Both the position numbers and the translations under genes were made by a program. DNA of 64,000 nucleotides, taken from Hyphomicrobiales bacterium. Lineage in GTDB: Bacteria; Pseudomonadota; Alphaproteobacteria; Rhizobiales; Rhizobiaceae. Positions within the stretch are counted from its first letter, which is position 1. Each line of letters starts with the position of its first letter. Below, piece after piece: positions 57,656-64,000 of the stretch. The notes beneath the pieces are model-generated. The model was given only the letters and a program-made list of their open reading frames with translations. It did no database searches and had not been told where the DNA came from. The DNA lies in assembly GCA_900469625.1 (NCBI GenBank), contig UBXV01000042.1:1-64000 (forward strand), given 5' to 3'.

Positions 57656-58135
57656 CTAAGGCTGGCCGTCTTCTTCGGTCGCGTCCATCAACCGTGGACC
57701 GGTGCCTTCCATCGAGAGCACATCGTGCGGATTGCGCAGTGGACATTCCCTGAGCGAGAGGCAGCCGCAGCCGATGCAACTCGTCAGATGATCGCGCAGT
57801 GCCATCAGGCTGGCGATGCGTTCATTCAGCTGTTCATGCCAGCTTTCCGATAGCCGTGCCCAATCCTGCACCGTCAACGGCCGGTCGTCCGGTAACACGC
57901 TCAGCGCCGCCTGGATTTCTGCCAGCGGAATTCCTGTGCGTTGCGCCACTTTGATCACCGCCACACGCCTGAGCACGCCTCGTGGATAGCGGCGCTGGTT
58001 GCCGCGACTGCGGTTGCTGCGGATCAGCCCCTTTGCCTCGTAGAAATGAAGTGTGGAGACGGCGACGCCACTGCGTTCGGCCACTTCGCCGACGGTTAGT
58101 TCGCGCCGCATCTCGCTGTTTCTCACAATCGCCAT
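57656..58135 (-). CDS. soxR: Redox-sensing regulator SoxR
   Basis: 159 residues of the MerR family. The N-terminal winged helix is LTVGEVAERSGVAVSTLHFYEAKGL; the [2Fe-2S] site is CIGCGCLSLREC with Cys 120, 123, 125 and 131, spaced as in E. coli SoxR. Oxidation of the cluster turns on its target promoter. ATG 58135 is preferred (about 12 bases after GAGG); TTG 58153 and ATG 58111 are alternatives. It is divergent from the FMN reductase gene, with the sox box between them. No soxS is present; direct control of target genes is usual outside the enterics. Confidence 0.93.
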   Translation of the reverse strand: MAIVRNSEMRRELTVGEVAERSGVAVSTLHFYEAKGLIRSNRSRGNQRRYPRGVLRRVAVIKVAQRTGIPLAEIQAALSVLPDDRPLTVQDWARLSESWHEQLNERIASLMALRDHLTSCIGCGCLSLRECPLRNPHDVLSMEGTGPRLMDATEEDGQP

Positions 58136-58143
58136 GACGTCTA

Positions 58144-58174
58144 TTGACCTCAACTAATATTGAGGTTTTATAGC
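58144..58174 (+). promoter_or_regulatory. SoxR-controlled promoter (sox box, 19-bp spacer)
   Basis: -35 TTGACC (58144-58149) and -10 TATAGC (58169-58174) are 19 bp apart, the long spacing typical of MerR-family promoters. Between and over them is CCTCAA-CTAATA-TTGAGG (58148-58165), which matches the E. coli soxS box in length and arms. Confidence 0.88.
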
Positions 58175-58212
58175 ATGAGCTCCATGGCATTCACAACAAG
58201 GAGCAAATCCCC

Positions 58213-58788
58213 ATGACTGAGAAAATGACGCTTGCGGTGATTTACGGCAGCGCCCGGCAGGGACGCTTCTGCGATACGGTCGCCAACTGGCTGATCCGCG
58301 AGGTCTCTGATTCGGCCGTCTTCAATCTGACCGTCATCGATCCGGCGAGACTAAAGGCGTCGCGCGGCGTCGGCGCGGCAGTCAATCCCGGCGAATGGCT
58401 GGAGCGCAAGGTCGCCGAAGCCGATGCGTTTCTCGTGGTCACGCCGGAATATAATCATGGCTATCCGGCCGCGCTAAAGGAACTGATCGATTCGGTCTAT
58501 GAGCCCTGGCATGCCAAGCCCGTTGCCTTCGTTTCCTATGGTGGCGCGTCCGGCGGCATTCGCGCCGTCGAACAGCTGCGGCAGGTCTTCGGCGAATTGC
58601 ACGCGGTGACGCTGCGCGACGGCGTACAGTTCGCCAAGGCCTGGTCGAAGTTCGACGCGGCCGGCAATCTCTACAAGCCCGAGGAGTTTCGCGCCCCGCT
58701 GTTCCTGATGATGGATCGGCTCATCTGGTGGGCGCGAACATTGAAACAGGCACGCAAGGCGACGCCCTATAACGAGGTCGCCGCCTGA
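58213..58788 (+). CDS. NADPH-dependent FMN reductase
   Basis: 191 residues, flavodoxin-like fold. FMN-site features: VIYGSARQGRFCDTVANWL at the N-terminus and VVTPEYNHGYPAALKELIDS near residue 77. It reduces FMN or quinones with NADPH. ATG 58213 is preceded by AAGGAGCAAATCCCC. The SoxR promoter just upstream makes it a redox-cycler response gene, consistent with quinone or flavin reduction in oxidative stress. A 7-bp hairpin follows the stop. Confidence 0.9.
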   Translation: MTEKMTLAVIYGSARQGRFCDTVANWLIREVSDSAVFNLTVIDPARLKASRGVGAAVNPGEWLERKVAEADAFLVVTPEYNHGYPAALKELIDSVYEPWHAKPVAFVSYGGASGGIRAVEQLRQVFGELHAVTLRDGVQFAKAWSKFDAAGNLYKPEEFRAPLFLMMDRLIWWARTLKQARKATPYNEVAA

Positions 58789-58789
58789 T

Positions 58790-58809
58790 CCTTTGGTGCC
58801 GTCCAAAGG
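58790..58809 (+). terminator. Weak hairpin after the FMN reductase gene
   Basis: CCTTTGG / CCAAAGG 7-bp arms around a 6-base loop, one base past the stop codon. No T-tract. Confidence 0.35.
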
Positions 58810-58860
58810 CGGTGCCAATTGCCCCATCAACGAAGGCAGGGCAGGCTCATGCAAGACGGA

Positions 58861-59322
58861 TCAGAGCAATTGCACTTGACGGATAGCCTCGCCGGCAATC
58901 ATGGCGGCGGATATGGCGACGTTGAGCGACCGCTGCCCCTCGGCCATGGGAATGAGGATGCGGCCTTGCGCCAGATCATGCACATGGTCTGGCACACCGG
59001 CGCTTTCCCGGCCGAAGAGCAGGATATCGTCGGCGCGGAACTGGAAGCGGGTATAGGCCTCGGCCGCCTTGGTCGATGCGAGCACGAGCCGCCGTCCCGT
59101 CGGCGCACGCCAGGCCTCGAACCACTCCCAGTTGATGTGGCGGGTGAGGGTGACTGAGGCGATGTAATCCATGCCGGCGCGCTTCAGGTTGCGGTCGGAC
59201 AGGTCGAAGCCCGCCGGTTCGATGATGTCGACGGCAAGACCGAGGCAGGCGGCGAGGCGCAGGATCGTGCCGGTATTGCCGGGAATGTCGGGCTGGTAAA
59301 GGGCAATGCGAAGGTCACTCAC
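58861..59322 (-). CDS. trmL: tRNA (cytidine(34)-2'-O)-methyltransferase TrmL
   Basis: 153 residues of the SPOUT methyltransferase class, the usual TrmL length. It methylates the wobble ribose of tRNA-Leu. Visible features are YQPDIPGNTGTILRLAACLG at the N-terminus and the knot motifs ILLFGRESAGVP, RILIPM and RSLNVAISAAM. The start is GTG 59322 with AAGGAAAGTGACCAGAC upstream. It is 6 bp after the GNAT gene, so they form an operon. Confidence 0.92.
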   Translation of the reverse strand: MSDLRIALYQPDIPGNTGTILRLAACLGLAVDIIEPAGFDLSDRNLKRAGMDYIASVTLTRHINWEWFEAWRAPTGRRLVLASTKAAEAYTRFQFRADDILLFGRESAGVPDHVHDLAQGRILIPMAEGQRSLNVAISAAMIAGEAIRQVQLL

Positions 59323-59328
59323 GTCTGG

Positions 59329-59901
59329 TCACTTTCCTTGCAACAGATCTTTTTGTGCGGAGAACTCGTGCGCGAGTATCCCCATCATGATGTCGTCATG
59401 CCATTCGCCGTCGATCAGCCCCGCCTCGCGCTCGCGTCCCTCGATCGAGAAGCCGCACTTGCGGTAGCTGGCAATCGCGCGCTCGTTGAAATCGAGCACA
59501 CGCACCGAAACGCGATGCAGACCGAGCGCGCCAAACGCATGCGCCAATACAAGCTTGGTGGCGGCGGTGCCAAGTCCCCGGCCGAGCCTTTGCGGGTCGA
59601 AGATGCCGATCGCGAGACTGGCCCGCCTGTCGCTCCGGTTGATGTTGTCGAGCCGCACTTCGCCGATAGCGCCATTGTGGTCGATGATCCACGCTGCCGG
59701 ATGCTCGGCGATCGAATTTACCCACCTCCGCGCATCGGCCCGTCGATAGGGAGGGGCGGAGGCAGCGCTGCCGCCGTACATGCGGTGGATTTCTGCGTCG
59801 CGTCCGAAGGCCAGCCGCGTCTCGACGTCACCATCCTTCGGGGGCCGCAGGACGATGCCATGTCCTGTAAGGACGGGAGGGCTGGTCGATGATGGGTTCA
59901 T
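59329..59901 (-). CDS. GNAT-family N-acetyltransferase
   Basis: 190 residues. The acetyl-CoA loop is seen as GIFDPQRLGRGLGTAATKLVLAHAF; RVLDFNERAIASYRKCGF is the typical C-terminal RimJ/RimL-like motif. The layout resembles acetyltransferases of ribosomal-protein or small amines type. ATG 59901 follows AGGAACCGCCC. It lies upstream of trmL on the same strand. The substrate is unknown. Confidence 0.87.
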   Translation of the reverse strand: MNPSSTSPPVLTGHGIVLRPPKDGDVETRLAFGRDAEIHRMYGGSAASAPPYRRADARRWVNSIAEHPAAWIIDHNGAIGEVRLDNINRSDRRASLAIGIFDPQRLGRGLGTAATKLVLAHAFGALGLHRVSVRVLDFNERAIASYRKCGFSIEGREREAGLIDGEWHDDIMMGILAHEFSAQKDLLQGK

Positions 59902-60305
59902 GGGCGGTTCCTGCCGGTTTCGGCCATATCCGTGCTGAATTTGTGGTCGCTAATCTGTGCCGAACGAGCAACATCCGATCAAGCGATGAAATAACAGGCA
60001 AGAAAGTGCCTGCGACAATCTGGCATGTCGGCGCGAATGGGGGTAGAGAGAAGCTCTCTTCAACGCGAACCGACGGAGGCAATGATGACTATATTGATGT
60101 TGACACGCCTTCCTGGAGTGATGGGCCACCGTTTGGCCTGACCGGTTCCGCGACCTATCTTTCAAGAGATTTATGCGCGCTTCCGGAACTCCGGAAGATA
60201 GACCCGCCGTGGCGGGGCAGCATTTCCGGACTGAAATTTTCACGATAAAGAATGCGGGGAGAAATGTACCCGCCTTCCTTCAAAATACTCTGAAGGAGCA
60301 AGATA
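59902..60305. other. 404-bp intergenic region before the ABC exporter genes
   Basis: No supported gene; an open frame at 59889-60248 lacks a start signal. Bases 60180-60197 form the dyad CTTCCGGA-AC-TCCGGAAG, and CCCGCC-GT-GGCGGG follows at 60203-60216. They could be a terminator or an operator for the transporter at 60306. The GNAT promoter must lie at the left end. Confidence 0.45.
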
Positions 60306-62159
60306 ATGTTTGGCTGGTTTGAATCCCGCCTTAATCCCTATCCGACGGAAGAGCCCGTTCTTCCGCCGAAAAGCCTTTTCGGCTTCTGCTGGCACTATTC
60401 CAAGCCCGCAGTTCCGTGGCTGCTCATCATGTCGGTCTGCACCATGCTGATCGCGATCGGTGAAGTGGCGCTGTTCCAGTTTCTCGGCAACATGGTCGAC
60501 TGGCTTTCGAGCGCCAATCGCGACACGTTCCTGGAGGCAGAAGGCCACCGACTGATGTGGATGGGCGCGCTGATCCTGATCGGCCTGCCGCTGCTGGTGG
60601 CGATCGATTCGCTGATCATGCACCAGGTGCTGCTCGGCAACTATCCGATGATCGCCCGCTGGCAGATGCACCGCTATCTGTTGCGCCAGAGCATGACGTT
60701 CTTCGCCAACGAGTTTGCCGGTCGTGTCGCTACCAAGGTGATGCAGACCTCGCTTGCCGTTCGCGAAACGGTGATGAAGATCCTCGACGTCTTCGTCTAC
60801 GTCGTCAGCTACTTCGTCTCGATGCTGATCGTCGTCGCCGCCGCCGACTGGCGGCTGGTGATGCCGCTGGCCGTCTGGCTGGTGATTTACATCGGCATCG
60901 TCAGCTACTTCGTGCCGCGCCTGCAGAAGATCTCCAAGGAGCAGGCCGACGCGCGCTCGATGATGACCGGCCGTATCGTCGACAGCTATACCAATATCGG
61001 CACGGTCAAGCTGTTCTCGCATGCGGGCCGCGAAGAGACCTACGCACGCGCAGGGATGGACGGGTTCCTTGACACGGTGCATCGCCAGATGCGCAAGGTC
61101 ACGCTGTTTCATGTGCTGGTCTACACCAACAACAGCATCGCTCTGTTTGCGATCAGCGCGCTCGGCATCCACCTCTGGCTGACGAGTGCCATCTCGGTCG
61201 GTGCCATCGCGATTGCCGTCGGCCTTGCCATGCGCATCAACGGCATGTCGCAATGGATCATGTGGGAAGTCTCGGCGCTGTTCGAGAACATCGGCACGGT
61301 CTATGACGGCATAGGCATGATGACCAAGGCACAGGATATCGTCGACGAGCCGGATGCCAAGGCGCTGAAGGCCGAGAAGGGCGCGATCACCTACGACGAC
61401 GTTCGCTTCCACTACGGCAAGGCGAAGGGCGTCATCGATCACCTGTCGCTCGACATCAAGCCGGGCGAGAAGATCGGCCTCGTCGGACGCTCAGGCGCCG
61501 GCAAGACGACGCTGATGAACCTGTTGTTGCGGTTCTACGACGTGGAAGCGGGTGCGATCCGCATCGACGGCAAGGACATCGCCACCGTCACCCAGGACAG
61601 CCTGCGCGCGCAGATCGGCGTGGTCACGCAGGATACCTCGCTGCTGCATCGCGCCATTCGCGACAACATCGCCTATGGGCACCCGGAAGCCGACGACGAG
61701 GCGATCATCGCGGCGGCCAAGCGCGCCAATGCCTGGGAGTTCATCCAGGGGCTCGAGGACAACCAGGGACGCAAGGGGCTCGATGCCCAGGTTGGCGAGC
61801 GGGGCGTCAAGCTCTCCGGCGGCCAGCGTCAGCGCATCGCGATCGCCCGCGTCTTCCTCAAGGACGCGCCGATCCTGGTGCTCGACGAGGCGACATCGGC
61901 GCTCGATTCCGAAGTCGAGCAGGCGATCCAGGAGAACCTGTTCGCGCTGATGGCCGGCAAGACGGTGATCGCGATCGCTCACCGCCTGTCGACGCTGACG
62001 GAAATGGACCGCCTCGTCATCCTGGAAGCCGGCCGGATCGTCGAAACCGGATCGCATGCCGATCTCGTGGCCAAGGGTGGACTTTATGCCGACCTCTGGT
62101 CGCGCCAGTCCGGCGGTTTCATCGCCGACGACACGGAAAAGGAAGAAGCTGCGGAGTGA
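60306..62159 (+). CDS. ABC exporter half-transporter 1
   Basis: 617 residues: six-helix membrane domain (about 35-335) and nucleotide-binding domain (about 380-600). Walker A GRSGAGKTT, Q-loop VVTQDTS, signature LSGGQRQRIAIARVF, Walker B ILVLDEATSALD with the catalytic Glu, and H-loop AIAHRLST are all canonical. ATG 60306 follows AAGGAGCAAGATA. The second half-transporter gene lies 116 bp downstream, and the two may form a heterodimer. The substrate is unknown; the architecture fits multidrug or lipid exporters. Confidence 0.92.
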   Translation: MFGWFESRLNPYPTEEPVLPPKSLFGFCWHYSKPAVPWLLIMSVCTMLIAIGEVALFQFLGNMVDWLSSANRDTFLEAEGHRLMWMGALILIGLPLLVAIDSLIMHQVLLGNYPMIARWQMHRYLLRQSMTFFANEFAGRVATKVMQTSLAVRETVMKILDVFVYVVSYFVSMLIVVAAADWRLVMPLAVWLVIYIGIVSYFVPRLQKISKEQADARSMMTGRIVDSYTNIGTVKLFSHAGREETYARAGMDGFLDTVHRQMRKVTLFHVLVYTNNSIALFAISALGIHLWLTSAISVGAIAIAVGLAMRINGMSQWIMWEVSALFENIGTVYDGIGMMTKAQDIVDEPDAKALKAEKGAITYDDVRFHYGKAKGVIDHLSLDIKPGEKIGLVGRSGAGKTTLMNLLLRFYDVEAGAIRIDGKDIATVTQDSLRAQIGVVTQDTSLLHRAIRDNIAYGHPEADDEAIIAAAKRANAWEFIQGLEDNQGRKGLDAQVGERGVKLSGGQRQRIAIARVFLKDAPILVLDEATSALDSEVEQAIQENLFALMAGKTVIAIAHRLSTLTEMDRLVILEAGRIVETGSHADLVAKGGLYADLWSRQSGGFIADDTEKEEAAE

Positions 62160-62168
62160 TCCGCAGCT

Positions 62169-62193
62169 GCCCCGCCCATGCTCGTGGCGGGGC
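62169..62193 (+). terminator. Hairpin between the two ABC exporter genes
   Basis: GCCCCGCC / GGCGGGGC 8-bp arms with a 9-base loop, 9 bp after the first gene's stop. No T-tract. It may reduce rather than block read-through. Confidence 0.45.
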
Positions 62194-62275
62194 CATCCCT
62201 TGACCTAACGTATTTGTAATGCGGCCGGAGGCGAAAACCGATTGCCGTTGGCGCCCAAGCGCCTATATCGGAAGC

Positions 62276-64000
62276 ATGCTCAGCGCCATCGTCAGTATAT
62301 TCGAGAGTTGGATCAGGCCGTTTGCGCCGCGCGAGCGACTGCAGCCGCCGAAATCCCTGTGGGGCTTTGCCTGGTTCTATGCCCGTCAGGCCAAGGGGCC
62401 GTTTCTGGCGATGGCCATCCTCGGCGGTCTCGTCGCCATGCTGGAGGCCGGGCTCTTCTATTTCGTCGGGCGCCTCGTCGATGTTCTAGATACCGTCAAG
62501 CCGGAGGCGGGCTGGAGCGGGCTGATCGCCGCCAATGGTCCGGAGCTGCTGTTCATGCTGCTGACCGTGCTGGTGTTTCGCTTCGTGGCGGTGTCACTGG
62601 CGGCGCTGGTCGAGGAACAGGCAATCACCACCGGCTTTCTCAATCTGGTGCGCTGGCAGACCTATACCCACGTCGCGCGGCAATCGCTGTCGTTCTTCCA
62701 GAACGATTTTTCCGGCCGAATCGTGACCAAGGTCTGGTCCGGAGCGCAGGCGACAAGCGACCTGATCGTGTCGCTGCTGCAGGTCGTCTGGTTCATCGTC
62801 ATCTACACCGCCTCGACCATGGCGTTGGTCGCTCAGCTCGACTGGCGGCTGGCGGCCATGGTGGCGTTCTGGATCGTCGTCTTTCTCGCGCTGGCGCGCT
62901 ACTTCGTTCCGCGCATCCGCAAGCATGCCCGCGAAACGGCCGAGATGGCCTCGATGCTGAACGGGCGGATGGTGGACGCCTATTCCAATATCCAGACACT
63001 GAAACTGTTTGGGCGCGACGACGAGAACGATCGCTACATCCGCGCCGGCTTCGACCGCTTCCAGAAAGCCGTTATCCCCTTCACGCGGCTCTTGACGGCC
63101 GTGCGCGCCTCGCTTGCGCTGCTTTCGGGCATGATGATCGCGGCGATCGCGATCTATTCCATCCACCTTTGGCTCGGCGGTGCGATCAGTGCGGGCGCCG
63201 TTGCGTTCACGCTGGCGCTGGTGCTTAGGCTCAACATGCTGCTTGGCCGCATGATGACGCAGTTCAACTCGATCATGCGCAATATCGGCACGATCCAGAA
63301 TTCGGCCGAACTGGTCTCACAGCCGATCGGCCTCGTCGACCAGCCCGGTGCCAAGGCGCTTTCGGTGCGCGAGCCGGAGATCCGTTTCGAGCATGTGAAG
63401 TTTCATTATGGCAAGGGCGCTGGCGTCATCGACGACTTTACGCTTGTGGTGCGTCCGGGCGAGAAAGTCGGCATCGTCGGACGTTCTGGTGCCGGCAAGT
63501 CGACACTCGTCAACCTGCTCCTGCGCTTCTACGACCTCGAAGGCGGGCGCATCCTCATCGACGGCCAGGACATTGCCATGGTCAGCCAGGAATCGCTGCG
63601 CGCCCAGGTCGGCATGGTCAGCCAGGACACGTCGCTGCTCCACCGCTCCATTCGCGACAACATCCTCTTCGGCCAGCCGGATGCGAGCGAGGCGCAGTTG
63701 ATCACTGCGGCGGAGAAGGCGGAAGCCTATGAGTTCATCCTCGGGCTGCAGGACCAGCGCGGCGCCAGGAGCTTCGATGCCCATGTCGGCGAACGCGGCG
63801 TCAAGCTTTCCGGTGGCCAGCGGCAGCGAATCGCCATTGCTCGCGTCATGCTCAAGGATGCGCCGATCCTCGTCCTCGACGAGGCGACGTCGGCGCTCGA
63901 TTCCGAGGTTGAGGCCGCGATCCAGTCCAATCTCGACCGGCTGATGCAAGGCAAGACCGTGCTTGCGATCGCGCACCGGTTGTCGACGATCGCCGCGCTC
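62276..64000 (+). CDS. ABC exporter half-transporter 2 (partial at window end)
   Basis: 575 codons are visible; the 3' end lies outside. The layout is as in the preceding gene: membrane domain with six helices, then the nucleotide-binding domain with GRSGAGKS, VSQDTS, LSGGQRQRIAIARVM, ILVLDEATSALD and AIAHRLST, all canonical. ATG 62276 has CGGAAG nearby. It resembles the first transporter (QPPKSLWGFAWFY vs LPPKSLFGFCWHY; SFFQNDFSGRI vs TFFANEFAGRV), so they probably arose by duplication. I give the end as 64000 because the window stops in frame. Confidence 0.93.
   Translation, partial: MLSAIVSIFESWIRPFAPRERLQPPKSLWGFAWFYARQAKGPFLAMAILGGLVAMLEAGLFYFVGRLVDVLDTVKPEAGWSGLIAANGPELLFMLLTVLVFRFVAVSLAALVEEQAITTGFLNLVRWQTYTHVARQSLSFFQNDFSGRIVTKVWSGAQATSDLIVSLLQVVWFIVIYTASTMALVAQLDWRLAAMVAFWIVVFLALARYFVPRIRKHARETAEMASMLNGRMVDAYSNIQTLKLFGRDDENDRYIRAGFDRFQKAVIPFTRLLTAVRASLALLSGMMIAAIAIYSIHLWLGGAISAGAVAFTLALVLRLNMLLGRMMTQFNSIMRNIGTIQNSAELVSQPIGLVDQPGAKALSVREPEIRFEHVKFHYGKGAGVIDDFTLVVRPGEKVGIVGRSGAGKSTLVNLLLRFYDLEGGRILIDGQDIAMVSQESLRAQVGMVSQDTSLLHRSIRDNILFGQPDASEAQLITAAEKAEAYEFILGLQDQRGARSFDAHVGERGVKLSGGQRQRIAIARVMLKDAPILVLDEATSALDSEVEAAIQSNLDRLMQGKTVLAIAHRLSTIAAL

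Noticed and set aside
59889-60248. 119-codon plus-strand frame before the ABC exporter
   Set aside because: It starts inside the GNAT coding region, has no Shine-Dalgarno and no domain.

Overview
The window is 64 kb of GC-rich alphaproteobacterial chromosome. Gene content and layout point to Rhizobiaceae, most likely Ensifer/Sinorhizobium. The signs are a LuxR/LuxI pair of the SinR/SinI type beside a 770-residue malic enzyme of the Dme type, a cobalamin riboswitch in front of bluB, a class II DAHP synthase, a STAS-fused Mla permease with its partners, and a rhizobial mosaic repeat at the left edge. I assign no species. I see no rRNA, tRNA, CRISPR array, phage or intact insertion sequence. It reads as ordinary core chromosome with a few accessory islands. 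Names rest on motifs and remembered families, not on database searches.

Left part (1-17.8 kb): moaA; a DUF971 protein; a KefB-like K+/H+ antiporter; a divergent MarR regulator and alpha/beta hydrolase sharing palindromic operators; an FMN-binding PPOX protein; cell-wall enzymes (an M15 peptidase convergent with a YkuD L,D-transpeptidase, then a large YcbB-type L,D-transpeptidase); a diguanylate cyclase; fumC; gph; rpiA; a DUF2059 secreted protein; gor; and a LysR regulator.

Middle (17.8-40 kb): a 734-bp stretch without a firm gene; aroG; a GFA-fold protein; a MerR regulator fused to a P-loop ATPase; an unrecognised protein with two winged-helix-like segments; an orphan TadE/TadG pair; DUF1003; an LtaS-like phosphoglycerol transferase divergent from nadE; a TolB-like propeller; an ankyrin protein; and a CHASE4-like diguanylate cyclase. 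A catabolic-looking island follows: XRE-cupin regulator, cupin dioxygenase, quinone oxidoreductase, LacI regulator, PhyH dioxygenase and SDR.

Right part (40-64 kb): riboswitch-controlled bluB, whose 3' end overlaps a convergent DUF2865 gene by 92 bp; the quorum-sensing genes luxI and luxR with a perfect 18-bp dyad before luxI; dme; a LpxH-like phosphoesterase; an MFS transporter convergent with and overlapping a dipeptide epimerase; the four-gene Mla lipid-transport operon; a BON protein; a 58-residue secreted peptide; an S41-like protease; hemF; a small conserved protein; SoxR with an 18-bp sox box in a 19-bp-spacer promoter driving an FMN reductase; a GNAT gene followed by trmL; and two tandem ABC exporter half-transporters, the second cut by the window edge.

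The best-supported regulatory findings are the cobalamin riboswitch, the SoxR promoter, the lux-type dyad and the MarR/hydrolase operators. The least explained features are the MerR-ATPase fusion, the double winged-helix protein, the Shine-Dalgarno sequence held in a hairpin loop near 17.95 kb, and the dioxygenase island. I found no system that I can defend as wholly new.
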